Assembly: GCF_003313395.1 (NCBI RefSeq)
Contig: NZ_QNFZ01001064.1
Coordinates: forward strand, 1 to 36,311
Direction of reading: 5' to 3'
Length of the DNA: 36,311 nucleotides
Source: Nonomuraea lactucae
GTDB lineage: Bacteria > Actinomycetota > Actinomycetes > Streptosporangiales > Streptosporangiaceae
A model generated the notes under the pieces. That model made no database searches. It had not been told where the DNA came from and was given only the letters and a program-made list of their open reading frames with translations. This document shows positions 1 through 7,977 of the stretch, piece after piece (positions within the stretch are counted from its first letter, which is position 1; each line of letters begins with the position of its first letter). A program made the position numbers and the translations under genes.

Positions 1-1597
1 CGCCCGGCAGGGCGACCACCCGGTCCGCGCGCTCGTCGCCCGTGCGCCGCTCGCGCCAGACCAGCCGGCGGATGGCCGAGGCCGCCGGGGCCTGTCCGCC
101 GACGGAGACCTCACCGTCGATGACCAGGCGCTGCCCGAGCGCCCACCTGGTGCGGATGATGCGCACGGTCCCGGGCACCGGGAGCAGGTGACCGCCGACG
201 TCGATGCTGAGGTTGCCGTTGTCCTTGGTGAAGTACGGGATGGCGACCACGTCGCGGATGAGGCGGGGAGCCGGCCGGGCGACGTCGTCATCGCGGTCCG
301 CGCCCAGCCTGCCGGTCCTGACCACGCCCTCCACCTCGATCGCGATCCGCAGGTCCCAGAGGCCGGAGCCGAGGGCGCCCACGTCCACGCGCGCGGCGAA
401 CCCGGCCCCGTCGCGCCCGGCGGGCACCACCACCTCCCGCGCCGGGTCCTGGCGCGACCGCAGCACGACGGAGATCCCGTCGGCCTTCTGGATGCCTTCG
501 AGCGCGGCCGTGCCGGTGACCAGCAGGCGGTCGGCATCCCAGCGCAGCCCGGTCAGCCGCCGGCGTACGGCGGCGATCTGGATGGCGGCCAGCCGCGCCA
601 GGCGGTCGACGTCGTCCAGCGCCGCGAGCCGCTGCCTGTCGATGCCGCTCAGCCTCGCGTGCACGCCGGGGGTCAGCCACTCGTCGCACAGCGCGGCCAC
701 CTCCTGCGCGATGTCCTTGCGCCGCACCTCCCCCGCCTCCAGGAACGGCACGGCGAGCTGCGCTAAGACGTCGAGCCTGAAGTGCCGCAGCAGCAGGTGG
801 TCGCGGAGGGCCCCCGGGGCGACGTGCTCGGCCATGAGCTGGATCGGTCCCCTGATCATGGTGAGCCAGGCGAGCGGATCGCGGCTGCCGGCCTGCTGCA
901 TGATGCTGCTGCCGTCGGATCTGGCCACGAGGTGATAGCAGTCGTGGTCGGCCACCACGGAGATCGCGCCGGCGTGGCAGAAGGCGTGCACCGTGAAGTA
1001 GATGTCCTCGCCGACCATCACCCGCTCGGCGAACCTGATGCGGTGCCGTACGAGCATCTCCCTGCGGAACAGCTTGAAGCACGACAGGCTGTTGTAGACG
1101 GCGCTGTCGCCGAGGTCGGCGCGGTCGGCGTCGCGGTGGAACATCGAGGCCGGGGCGCGGCGGCCGTGCCCGACGATCTTGCCGAGCACGATGTCGGAGC
1201 CGTTGCGGTCGGCCATGGCGACCATCCGCTCGAGCGCCTCGGGACCGAGGTAGTCGTCGGCGTCGCAGAAGAAGACGTAGCGGCCGGTGGCGTGTTCGAG
1301 GCCGATGTTGCGCGGGCGTCCGGCGCCACCGGAGGAGCCCTCGAGGCGGACCACCTTGACGCTCCCCGGGTGATAGGCCGCGTAGAGGTCGAGGAGCTCG
1401 GCGCTGCCGTCGGTGGACCCGTCGTCGACGACGACGATCTCCTTCTTGACCCGCTGGACCAGGGCCGAGGTGAGGCAGCGGTCGAGATAGGGCCGGCAGT
1501 CGCGGGCCGGGATGACGACGCTGACGTCGGCCGCGTCCGCCGCGCTCTCCCCCGTACTGTCTTCCGTGCCGTCCCCGCCACTACCCGATGTCGTCAT
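1..1597 (-). CDS. Family 2 glycosyltransferase, 3' end outside the window
   Basis: This reading frame starts at an ATG at 1597 and stays open to the window edge, giving at least 532 residues. The N-terminal third is a GT-A fold of family GT2: VSVVIPARD at about residues 25-33, VDDGSTDGS at 57-65, the metal-binding DADD at 112-115 and the catalytic-type GED at 196-198. It should transfer a sugar from a nucleotide donor onto a cell-surface acceptor such as teichoic acid or a polysaccharide; the substrate cannot be read from the sequence. The remaining 300 or more residues are a helical and then beta-rich extension, as in larger actinobacterial surface-polymer GT2 enzymes. No transmembrane segment is visible in the part present. 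The product is sure at family level only. Confidence 0.85.
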   Translation of the reverse strand, partial: MTTSGSGGDGTEDSTGESAADAADVSVVIPARDCRPYLDRCLTSALVQRVKKEIVVVDDGSTDGSAELLDLYAAYHPGSVKVVRLEGSSGGAGRPRNIGLEHATGRYVFFCDADDYLGPEALERMVAMADRNGSDIVLGKIVGHGRRAPASMFHRDADRADLGDSAVYNSLSCFKLFRREMLVRHRIRFAERVMVGEDIYFTVHAFCHAGAISVVADHDCYHLVARSDGSSIMQQAGSRDPLAWLTMIRGPIQLMAEHVAPGALRDHLLLRHFRLDVLAQLAVPFLEAGEVRRKDIAQEVAALCDEWLTPGVHARLSGIDRQRLAALDDVDRLARLAAIQIAAVRRRLTGLRWDADRLLVTGTAALEGIQKADGISVVLRSRQDPAREVVVPAGRDGAGFAARVDVGALGSGLWDLRIAIEVEGVVRTGRLGADRDDDVARPAPRLIRDVVAIPYFTKDNGNLSIDVGGHLLPVPGTVRIIRTRWALGQRLVIDGEVSVGGQAPAASAIRRLVWRERRTGDERADRVVALPG

Positions 1598-1861
1598 GGC
1601 CACCGCCGCGCCCCTCAGTCGCTACAGTCCGCGTCCATCTCGTTTCAGTATGTGACGGCGAGTGGCGGGCGTGAAGCGCTAACGCGGGAATCGGTCACTA
1701 TCCGTAAGCACCGAACTACATTCAGGGATGGTGTTTTCCTCCTCGGAGTAGAGAAGTTCTACACCGGTAGGAGTGACTTACCCCCACAGTCCGGCGGTGA
1801 TCCACGGGCGGCCATCGCGCGTCTACGCTTAGGCAACCTTGACCGGGGAGGTGGGGGGGAA
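1598..1861. promoter_or_regulatory. Divergent intergenic region between GT2 and the 119-aa gene
   Basis: This 264-bp gap separates two divergently transcribed genes and must hold promoters for both. It is clearly more AT-rich than the flanking coding DNA, especially at about 1685-1765. I cannot assign a convincing -35/-10 pair. A strong purine-rich ribosome binding site (GGGGAGGTGGGGGG) directly precedes the ATG at 1862. No ORF with coding character is present. Confidence 0.4.
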
Positions 1862-2221
1862 ATGGCATCTGATCTCCACAGGGAGAGGGCGCCCGGCTCG
1901 GTCGTCCACGCCGCCGAGCACATCGTCTCCACAGCGCGGCTGGCCGAGCTCCACGAGTGCTCCGCACTGCTCCGCCGTACGCGAATGCGGGCCGAGGAGA
2001 TCGTGGACGAGGCGCACGCGAGATACGCCGAGGCCCGGCTGCAGGGTGATCCGGTGCGGACCCTCGCCCTCGGCGCCCAGCTCGACGAGGCACGCCAGGC
2101 GTACCTCAAGGTGCTGAACGCCTACGTGGTCATCTGCGACAAGATCAGCAAGGAACGGCAGGAGATCGTGTACGCCCAGATGGAGTTCCATCGCCCCACG
2201 GGCCTGTCGGGCGTGGCCTGA
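1862..2221 (+). CDS. Small helical protein of unknown function (119 aa)
   Basis: The ATG at 1862 follows a purine-rich Shine-Dalgarno stretch, so I prefer it over the much longer upstream extension of the same frame, which only shadows the glycosyltransferase on the other strand. The protein is rich in Ala, Glu, Arg and Leu and looks like two or three long amphipathic helices with coiled-coil potential (for example RTRMRAEEIVDEAHARYAEA near residue 45). It has no signal peptide, membrane segment, cysteine motif or catalytic signature. I do not recognise the family. It is followed at 2335 by a 35-codon ORF on the same strand and may be cotranscribed with it. Confidence 0.7.
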   Translation: MASDLHRERAPGSVVHAAEHIVSTARLAELHECSALLRRTRMRAEEIVDEAHARYAEARLQGDPVRTLALGAQLDEARQAYLKVLNAYVVICDKISKERQEIVYAQMEFHRPTGLSGVA

Positions 2222-2334
2222 CGATGGACCGGTTTCGGGATGGGGGCCCGAGCCGATAGCAGCCGGGCCGATATTCGCGCGACAGGTGAACCGATGCGAG
2301 CCGTGAGGCGTCCTTTCTACAGGGAGGCCCAACC

Positions 2335-2442
2335 ATGCGCGTCCTTGACGGTCTCGCGGCACCTGATTTCGAGGAGCTCCGCATGGAGCTCCTCCTGACC
2401 CTCGTGCTGCACGAAGAGGCAGAACGGCTAGCCGCCGAATGA
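2335..2442 (+). CDS. Candidate 35-aa small protein
   Basis: The ATG at 2335 is preceded by an AGGGAGG ribosome binding site at ideal distance, and the 35-codon frame ends with TGA at 2440-2442. The peptide is acidic and leucine-rich, with an amphipathic helical middle (EELRMELLLTLVLHEEAERL) and no cysteine or signal sequence. The coding DNA contains a perfect 10-bp inverted repeat (GAGGAGCTCC, 4-nt loop, at 2371-2394), and a very stable terminator-like hairpin begins 5 bp after the stop. The good ribosome binding site and terminator make it a plausible real gene. Size and the lack of known relatives keep confidence moderate. Confidence 0.5.
   Translation: MRVLDGLAAPDFEELRMELLLTLVLHEEAERLAAE
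2371..2394. repeat. Perfect 10-bp inverted repeat inside the small ORF
   Basis: GAGGAGCTCC and GGAGCTCCTC are separated by GCAT. As RNA this would fold into a stable hairpin within the 35-codon frame and could affect its translation or mRNA stability. Confidence 0.6.
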
Positions 2443-2446
2443 ACGG

Positions 2447-2482
2447 GCTCCAGCTCCCCGGGCCGCCCCGGGGAGCTGGAGC
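2447..2482 (+). terminator. Strong hairpin terminator after the 35-aa ORF
   Basis: A perfect 16-bp stem (GCTCCAGCTCCCCGGG, loop CCGC, then its complement) begins 5 bp after the small ORF stop. There is no T tract, which is common in high-GC actinomycetes. Its position between genes on opposite strands suggests bidirectional termination, because the CGNR gene on the other strand ends at 2542. Confidence 0.75.
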
Positions 2483-2493
2483 AGGGGGCCGAG

Positions 2494-2552
2494 CCGTCAC
2501 CACCCCTGCCGTCACCACCCCTTCCGTCACCACCCCTTCCGTCACCGCCCCT
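2494..2552. repeat. Short tandem repeat downstream of the CGNR gene
   Basis: About four imperfect copies of a 15-bp unit (CCGTCACCACCCCTT and variants) run from about 2494 to 2552. The last copy overlaps the stop codon of the CGNR gene on the minus strand. The unit is a multiple of three, and in the minus direction it reads as a repeated Val-Thr-Glu/Ala-Gly-Val pattern beyond the stop. It may have arisen by slippage. Confidence 0.6.
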
Positions 2553-3111
2553 TGCCTCTGGCGCGGAACGCCGCCGTCTTCACCCGGTTCTGGCAGGCGG
2601 TGGAGCAGAAGCGGCGGGTGCCGTTCCTGGAGACGTCCACGTAGACCCGGTCGCAGTGCGGCGCGGTGCACACGCCGAGACGGTCGCCGAACTCGCTCCC
2701 CAGCACGATCGCGAGCGCGGTGGCGCAGCTGGCCGCCCAGTCGCCCGCCATGGTGCCGCCAGGCCCGTGGAAGTGCAGGTGCCACGGCTCGCCGTCGTGC
2801 CGTTCGAGCATGGGCCGGGCGCGGGTCTCCTCCAGGAGCGCGTTGACCTGCCGGGCCGCCGCGTCGATGTCCTGCCGGGCCACCGCGCCGAACACGGCGC
2901 GCAGCCGCGCCGCGACCTCGGCGAGCTCGGTGCCCTCCGCCTCGGTGACGTCGCGGTGGTTCGGATAGGCCGACCGCAGGGCCGCGGCGGCTTCGGCGGC
3001 GAGATCGTCCGGCGGCGGGGCGGGGCGCCCACGCCTCTCCCCGGGGGTCAGCGCGTTCACCAGCGCCACCGCCACCCTGACGACCGAGTCCGCGTGACTG
3101 TTGAAATTCAA
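2542..3111 (-). CDS. CGNR zinc-finger transcriptional regulator (CQNR variant)
   Basis: The 189-residue protein starts like family members, with NFNSHADSVVRVAVALVNALTPG right at the N-terminus. This supports a TTG start at 3111, since no ATG or GTG lies upstream in a suitable place. Residues 30-140 correspond to the ABATE/stress-induced ligand-sensing domain. The C-terminal zinc finger has C148, C153, C169 and C173, followed by basic residues for DNA contact. The family-naming CGNR tetrapeptide reads CQNR here. The gene diverges from a methyltransferase across a 72-bp region that holds a palindrome, so it probably controls itself and that neighbour. The start codon is the least certain point. 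Confidence 0.85.
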   Translation of the reverse strand: MNFNSHADSVVRVAVALVNALTPGERRGRPAPPPDDLAAEAAAALRSAYPNHRDVTEAEGTELAEVAARLRAVFGAVARQDIDAAARQVNALLEETRARPMLERHDGEPWHLHFHGPGGTMAGDWAASCATALAIVLGSEFGDRLGVCTAPHCDRVYVDVSRNGTRRFCSTACQNRVKTAAFRARGKGR

Positions 3112-3144
3112 TTGACCAGTTACGCCCTTGTCCTCTAGCTTGTA

Positions 3145-3168
3145 ACTGTCGAAATTGTAGACGACAGT
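3145..3168. promoter_or_regulatory. Palindromic operator between the CGNR regulator and the methyltransferase
   Basis: ACTGTCG (3145-3151) and CGACAGT (3162-3168) form a perfect 7-bp inverted repeat with a 10-bp spacer. A further pair, GTGACTGT at about 3094 and ACAGTCAC at about 3165-3172, and a TTGAAATTCAA palindrome at 3101-3111 lie nearby. The sequence sits between divergent genes, just before the ribosome binding site of the methyltransferase, so a regulator bound here could block both promoters. Assignment to the CGNR protein is inference. Confidence 0.5.
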
Positions 3169-3183
3169 CACAAGGAGTCGATT

Positions 3184-3939
3184 GTGCTCACCCACGATGC
3201 CGCACTGGAGTGGATCGCGCGCTGGGATCGCCAGCAGGAGGGCTACCTGCCCGACCGCGAGGAGCGCTTCACCGTGCTGATCGACGCCGTCGAGGCCCTC
3301 GGCCGTCCCGACCCCCTCGTCATCGACCTCGGCTGCGGCCCCGGCTCGCTGTCCGCCCGGCTGCTGGAGCGGCTGCCCAAGGCGACGGTGGTCTCGGTCG
3401 ACGCCGACCCGCTCCTGCTCGGCCTCGGCCGGGCCGCGTATCCGCAGCTGACGTTCGTCGCCCTCGACCTGCGCGAGCCCGGCTGGGCGGCGTCCCTCGG
3501 CCTGGACCGGCCGGCTGACGCCGCGGTGAGCACCACCGCCCTGCACTGGATCTCCGAGCCGGACCTGCGGCGCGTGTACGCCGAACTGGCCACCGTGCTG
3601 CGTCCCGGCGGGCTCCTGCTGAACGGCGACCACTCCGACTCCGACGACGACACCCCGGCCATCGCCCGCCTGGAGCGGGCCGTACACGATCGGCAGACCG
3701 AGCGGGCCTTCGGCGGCGAGCCCCACGAGGACTGGCGCGACTGGTGGGACGCCATCTCGGCCGACCCCGCCTTCACGGAGCTCAACACGGCCCGCACCAC
3801 CGCCGGGGCGAGCCACCACGGCTCGGAGTCGCACCTGCTCTCCCAGCACGTCGGCGCCCTGCGCGGGGCCGGCTTCACGGAGACCGGCACGATCTGGCAG
3901 CGCGGGAACAACCGCCTCCTCTGCGCGGTCCGCGGCTAG
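3184..3939 (+). CDS. SAM-dependent class I methyltransferase
   Basis: The GTG at 3184 lies 6 nt after AAGGAG at 3172-3177, a near-ideal spacing. The 251-residue protein has the class I Rossmann methyltransferase signature: motif I VIDLGCGPGS at residues 46-55, an acidic residue closing strand 2 (VVSVDAD) and the later LRPGGLLLNGDH motif. No accessory domain or signal peptide is seen, so it acts in the cytoplasm on an unknown, probably small, substrate. Divergent pairing with a CGNR regulator suggests it is induced by a compound that the regulator senses. The substrate is not inferable. Confidence 0.85.
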   Translation: MLTHDAALEWIARWDRQQEGYLPDREERFTVLIDAVEALGRPDPLVIDLGCGPGSLSARLLERLPKATVVSVDADPLLLGLGRAAYPQLTFVALDLREPGWAASLGLDRPADAAVSTTALHWISEPDLRRVYAELATVLRPGGLLLNGDHSDSDDDTPAIARLERAVHDRQTERAFGGEPHEDWRDWWDAISADPAFTELNTARTTAGASHHGSESHLLSQHVGALRGAGFTETGTIWQRGNNRLLCAVRG

Positions 3940-4086
3940 CCCGGCCCTGGAGGTCCCTTCCCCCTCCCCCCGAGCCCCTGACCAGGTCAGTCGTACCCTT
4001 AGGGGATGGGCGCCGGCCGCCGCCCACGACGGGAGTCCCGAGCCCGCCGCGGACCCGGCGTCCCGGGGGACTTCGGAAGGATCAAG

Positions 4087-5685
4087 GTGAGACGCCGGGT
4101 GCTCGCCTCGGCTCTGACCGGGCTCGCACTGGTGACCCAGCTCACCGGGGTGGCATCGGCCCGACCGGGCGTGCGGGACGACCGACGCCCGCAAACGGGT
4201 ACGCCGGCCGGGATCGGCTGGTCCGCGTGCGGGGCGGCCGCTCGCAGGGCGGAGTGCGCGGGCCTCAAGGTGCCGGTGGACTGGGCCCACCCCGGCGGGC
4301 AGACGCTCTCCCTCGCCATCGGCCGGCTGAAGGCACGCGATCCGGCCAAGCGGCTGGGGGTCCTGGTGGTGCACCCGAACGGGCCCGGCGCCTCCGGGCT
4401 CGACGCCTACATCCACGGCCGCACGATCCCCGACGGCAGCCCGCTGCGCCGGTACTTCGACGTCGTCAGCATGGATCCGCGCGGGGTCGGCCGCAGCAGC
4501 CCCGTCCTTTGCAGCGCGGACCTGGTCGAACGCTCGCCACAGACCTATCCCGCCACCGAGGCCGAATACCGCGGGTGGCTGGCGTACAACGCGAGACTGT
4601 CCACGAACTGCCGGGAACGCACCGGTGACCTCTTCGACCACGTCGACACCACCAGCGCGGCCCGCGACGTGGACGCGATCCGGGCGGCGCTCGGCGAACG
4701 CGAGATCAGCTTCTACGCGTCCTCGTACGGCACGCAGGTAGGGCAGCAGTACGCCGAGCTCTTCCCCGGGCACGTCCGCGCCATGGCGCTCGAATCGATC
4801 ATGGACCACAGCATCATCTCGCCCTACGACTACCTGAAGACCATGACCGAGGACTTCGAGAGCTCCCTCCGGGCGTTCTCCGCGTGGTGCCACGACACCG
4901 CCACGTGCGCGTTGCACGGCCGGGACGCCACGGCGCTCTGGGACCACCTGTACCGGAGGGCAAAGGCGGGCACCCTGGCCGACCCGCAGACCGGCGTCCC
5001 CATGTCGGACGAGGAGCTGCGGGTGGAGGTGCTGCAGAACATGTACCTGCCGTCGGTCGGCTGGTTCCGGCTCGCCTCACGGCTGGACTCCCTGGTGGAC
5101 GGCCGGGTGTCGAGACGGGCGACCGACCCGCCGCCGGAGCCGGGCACGGTCAACTACGCCTACCCGGCCATCTGGTGTTCCGACTGGAAGTGGAACGTCA
5201 GGAGCTTCGCCCAGCTCGACGGCTACCGGCGCCGGCTCAAGGCGCTCGCCCCGCACACGGAGCTCTCGCCGTTCTGGAGCGACGTGGTCAACTGCCTCAA
5301 CTGGCGGGGCAGGGTCTCCAACCCGCAACACCGCCTCAGGATCACCGGCACGCCGCCGATCCTGCTGGTCAAGGCACGTCACGACGTGGCGACGCCCGCC
5401 GTGTGGACCTACGCCGCGGCCCGGCAGATGCCCAGTTCGGTCATCCTCGAGTACGACGGGATCGGACACGGCCAGTCCGACAACAGCGCCTGCGCACGCG
5501 CCCACATCGCGGCGTACCTGATCAACCGCACGATCCCCCCGCCGGGAACCCGGTGCGCGCCCGAATACTCGACCCGCCCGCCCACAAGGCCGATGTCAGT
5601 CCCGGACCCGCCGCCGACTCCGCTTCGCAACACTCACGACACTCACGGCGAAAACCCTCCCATCACCCCGCTGTTCGGAAGATAG
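4087..5685 (+). CDS. Secreted TAP-like alpha/beta hydrolase (peptidase family S33 type)
   Basis: The GTG at 4087 follows GGAAGG by 6 nt and begins a good signal peptide (RRR, then a hydrophobic stretch, ASA cleavage site at about residues 23-25). I therefore reject the longer frame start at 4006. The 532-residue protein resembles Streptomyces tripeptidyl aminopeptidases and SlpD/SlpE-type proteases. The nucleophile is probably S213 in ASSYGT, the acid D433 in KARHDVATP and the base H461 in GIGHGQ, the last two lying in a C-terminal TAP-like region. Several cysteines fit an extracellular protein. It likely trims peptides or esters outside the cell. The exact substrate is unknown. Confidence 0.85.
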   Translation: MRRRVLASALTGLALVTQLTGVASARPGVRDDRRPQTGTPAGIGWSACGAAARRAECAGLKVPVDWAHPGGQTLSLAIGRLKARDPAKRLGVLVVHPNGPGASGLDAYIHGRTIPDGSPLRRYFDVVSMDPRGVGRSSPVLCSADLVERSPQTYPATEAEYRGWLAYNARLSTNCRERTGDLFDHVDTTSAARDVDAIRAALGEREISFYASSYGTQVGQQYAELFPGHVRAMALESIMDHSIISPYDYLKTMTEDFESSLRAFSAWCHDTATCALHGRDATALWDHLYRRAKAGTLADPQTGVPMSDEELRVEVLQNMYLPSVGWFRLASRLDSLVDGRVSRRATDPPPEPGTVNYAYPAIWCSDWKWNVRSFAQLDGYRRRLKALAPHTELSPFWSDVVNCLNWRGRVSNPQHRLRITGTPPILLVKARHDVATPAVWTYAAARQMPSSVILEYDGIGHGQSDNSACARAHIAAYLINRTIPPPGTRCAPEYSTRPPTRPMSVPDPPPTPLRNTHDTHGENPPITPLFGR

Positions 5686-5729
5686 TGTCTTGCGTGCGGA
5701 TCCGGACGGTGGGCGGCGAGGGAGACTGC

Positions 5730-6239
5730 GTGCTGGACCAGCGGAACCATCAAGGCAAGTTCGCCGAAGACTACGTCCGGGCGCTCGCCTCGGCCGCGGG
5801 GCTCCTCGTCTACACCTACGACCTCGACCATGACGGGATCGATCTCGGCTTCCGTTATCCGGGAAGGGCCGGACACATCTCCTCGCCCGCGATCGAGGTA
5901 CAGGTCAAGTCGTGGTCGGTGCCGTCATGCAAGGGGCCGGACCTGCAATTCCACGGTCTGAACGAGGTGCAGTACAACAAGCTCGCCGCGGGCCCGTTCC
6001 TCGTTCCGCGCTACCTGTTCGTCGTCGTGGTTCCACAGGAGAGCGACCGTTACGCGCGGGTGGAGACCGAGGGGCTGACGCTCAGCCGGCTCTGCTACTA
6101 CCGGGAGTTCGAGGGAGAGCAGCCCATCGCGTCCCCGAGCACGAAGCGCCACCCGTCCATCCGGGTGCCGCTGGGCAACGTCCTCACGGTTCGCGCCTTA
6201 CGCGAGCTCGTCGGCGCGCCCAGCGAGTCGGTCGTTTGA
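5730..6239 (+). CDS. DUF4365 protein, PD-(D/E)XK nuclease-like
   Basis: The chosen GTG at 5730 follows AGGGAG by 5 nt. In-frame GTG codons at 5694 and 5715 are alternatives; the first lies 5 nt after a TAGTGT -10-like hexamer. The 169-residue protein has the DUF4365 pattern: NHQGKFAEDYV at 6-16, the acidic DHDGID at 33-38 and EVQVK at 56-60. G-x3-E, D-G-x-D and E-x-Q-x-K fit the catalytic core of a PD-(D/E)XK nuclease fold. DUF4365 proteins are often found beside ATPases in defence-like loci. Its stop overlaps the start of the next gene (TTGA), the first link of a four-gene coupled unit. Nuclease activity is inferred from the motif. Confidence 0.8.
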   Translation: MLDQRNHQGKFAEDYVRALASAAGLLVYTYDLDHDGIDLGFRYPGRAGHISSPAIEVQVKSWSVPSCKGPDLQFHGLNEVQYNKLAAGPFLVPRYLFVVVVPQESDRYARVETEGLTLSRLCYYREFEGEQPIASPSTKRHPSIRVPLGNVLTVRALRELVGAPSESVV

Positions 6240-7336
6240 CGGCGAACCTGTCGGTCGCCGACATCAACAGCTATCTCGCCGTGACCGGCTGGACCCGTCA
6301 GCCGGAGCAGTGGCGCGGCGCGGCCGTCTGGGTGCACGAAGGCGATCACGAGATCCTGGTGCCCGGCGCGGACGGCCTCGGCGACGGGCCGCGGCGGGTC
6401 AGGGAGATCCTCGCGCTGCTCGCGAAGGTGGAAGGCCGCTCCCGTGAGGACATCGCCTCCGACATCGGCGCGCCCATGGCCGACGTCCAGTGGTACCGCG
6501 CTCCCATCGTCCCGCTGGACGGGCAGTTCGGGCTCCTGGACGCGGTCACGGCGCTCACCAGCGCCCAAGCCGCCCTGAGCGCGGCGGCCCGTGCCGCCCT
6601 GTCCGGATCCCGGCCGGTGTTCGACGGCGTGGCGCCCAGGCAAGTTCGTGAACTGCTCGCTCGCGTCCGGATCGGACCCATCGTGCCATCCGGCGACCTT
6701 CTCACCGTCCGCGTTCCCCTGGATGGCGACGAGTCCGGCGACCCGCCGCTGGCCCGCCGGACCCTGATCCTGCTCCGGCGCGCGACGGTGCTCCTGCGCG
6801 AGGCCGGCGCCGAGGCGCGCAGGACCGGAGACATCAGCGCCTTCGACGGCATCGTGCGGGACGGCGCGTCGGCCGATCTCTGCCTCGCGCTCGCGCGATT
6901 CGCCGGCCGCGATCCCGGCTCCCGTTTCGAGGTCGGCTTCCGCTGGGCGCGGGGGCTGCCCTCCGACGTGCCCGCGGGCAAGGTGGTCTTCGAGGCCGAG
7001 ACGGGAACGCTGCTCCGCCGCGTCGCGCACCGGCTTCGGCGCCTCCACCGTGAGAGCGCTTCGGTCACCGGTCTCATCGGCACGCTCTTCGACAACGGCG
7101 GCGAGGACCGGTTCCGGGTCCACGTCCGCGGCGTCGTGTCGATCGGGGACGGTGAGGCCCGCGGTTCGACCTGGGTGCGGTTGCCCGACGAGACGGCGTA
7201 CGACCTGGCCGTCGAGGCGCACCGGAACGGGAACCCCGTACGCGCTCGCGGCACGCTCATGGAAGTCCACGGCCGTCGCGAACTGGCGGCGACCAGTTTC
7301 GGCAGAGTGACAGACGATCGATCCGAGGAGACCTGA
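6236..7336 (+). CDS. Unknown protein of the DUF4365/HerA module (366 aa)
   Basis: I choose the TTG at 6236 because it overlaps the upstream stop as TTGA and the homologous-looking N-terminus (ADINSYLAVTGW) begins right after it. The upstream part of the frame only shadows the DUF4365 gene. The protein is soluble and mixed alpha/beta. The N-terminal 70 residues read like a small domain (YLxxTGW, then HEILVPG and a helix with EILALLAKVEGR). The middle is helical and Ala-rich. The C-terminus looks beta-rich (FRVHVRGVVSIGDGEARG, later ARGTLMEVHGRREL), perhaps an OB-like fold. I do not recognise a named family. Tight coupling suggests a structural or adaptor subunit working with the nuclease-like protein and the ATPase. 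Confidence 0.8.
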   Translation: MTANLSVADINSYLAVTGWTRQPEQWRGAAVWVHEGDHEILVPGADGLGDGPRRVREILALLAKVEGRSREDIASDIGAPMADVQWYRAPIVPLDGQFGLLDAVTALTSAQAALSAAARAALSGSRPVFDGVAPRQVRELLARVRIGPIVPSGDLLTVRVPLDGDESGDPPLARRTLILLRRATVLLREAGAEARRTGDISAFDGIVRDGASADLCLALARFAGRDPGSRFEVGFRWARGLPSDVPAGKVVFEAETGTLLRRVAHRLRRLHRESASVTGLIGTLFDNGGEDRFRVHVRGVVSIGDGEARGSTWVRLPDETAYDLAVEAHRNGNPVRARGTLMEVHGRRELAATSFGRVTDDRSEET

Positions 7337-7338
7337 CC

Positions 7339-7977
7339 ATGGAGAACACCGCCTTGAGGCCCCGCGAACGGGCTCTGCTTCTCGGCCTGATGACGCTCGG
7401 CGGATCGGCGTCCAACCTCGAACTCCGAGACCACGTCGGCGACGCGCTCGACGGCGAGCCCCGGCGCCGTCTGAACAGGCTCGGTCTCGTCGAAAGCGAC
7501 AAGCCGGGCAGGACGTACCATCACACGCTCACCGAAGGCGGCTGGACCTGGTGCGTGGCCGAACTCGCGGGCACCGCCCCGGCAGCACGCAGTGGACCGC
7601 TCGCCCGCACCCTCTACGGCGTTCTCGGCCTGCTCAAGGGCTACCTCGACGCGACGGACCTGAGCCTGGCGGAGTTCGTCGTCACGGCCCGGACGGACGG
7701 CACCGCGAAGGCCGTTCCCCTGACACAGGCGATCCGGGACGCCTACTGGCGGCTGGCACGCGAACCACAGGACTGGGTGCTCCTGACCCGGCTCCGCCCG
7801 CTCCTCGGGAACGTTCCCCCCGACGAGGTGGACGAGGCGCTGCGGCGGCTGGAACTGCTCCCGGACGTCCACTTGGCGCCGGAGGCGGACCAGAAGACCC
7901 TGACCGACGATGACAGGGAAGCGGCCGTGCTCGTGAGCGGAGTGAGCAAGCACCTGCTGGCGATCGAGGCACGATGA
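7339..7977 (+). CDS. Winged-helix-like protein of the DUF4365/HerA module (212 aa)
   Basis: The ATG at 7339 lies 2 bp after the previous stop and is preceded by GAGGAG. Residues 5-70 resemble a winged helix-turn-helix: a first helix RERALLLGLMTLGG, a recognition-type segment ASNLELRDHVGDALDGEPRR and a wing with LGLVESD and YHHTLTEGG. The C-terminal 130 residues are helical and unassigned. It may be a DNA-binding specificity subunit or a regulator of the module; the coupling on both sides argues for a subunit. Its stop overlaps the next start as ATGA. The fold call is by eye and needs structure prediction. Confidence 0.75.
   Translation: MENTALRPRERALLLGLMTLGGSASNLELRDHVGDALDGEPRRRLNRLGLVESDKPGRTYHHTLTEGGWTWCVAELAGTAPAARSGPLARTLYGVLGLLKGYLDATDLSLAEFVVTARTDGTAKAVPLTQAIRDAYWRLAREPQDWVLLTRLRPLLGNVPPDEVDEALRRLELLPDVHLAPEADQKTLTDDDREAAVLVSGVSKHLLAIEAR

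Noticed and set aside
188-2221. Long plus-strand frames opposite the glycosyltransferase
   Set aside because: They lack ribosome binding sites and have no recognisable motifs, while the minus frame has clear GT2 motifs. Only the last 119 codons of one of them, from 1862, are kept.
2494-2552. A CRISPR array
   Set aside because: The units are 15 bp, contiguous and without spacers, so this is a simple tandem repeat.
2542-4947. An 801-codon open frame on the minus strand covering the methyltransferase and hydrolase
   Set aside because: Only its last 189 codons (the CGNR protein) are protein-like. The rest mirrors real genes on the plus strand, a common high-GC artefact.
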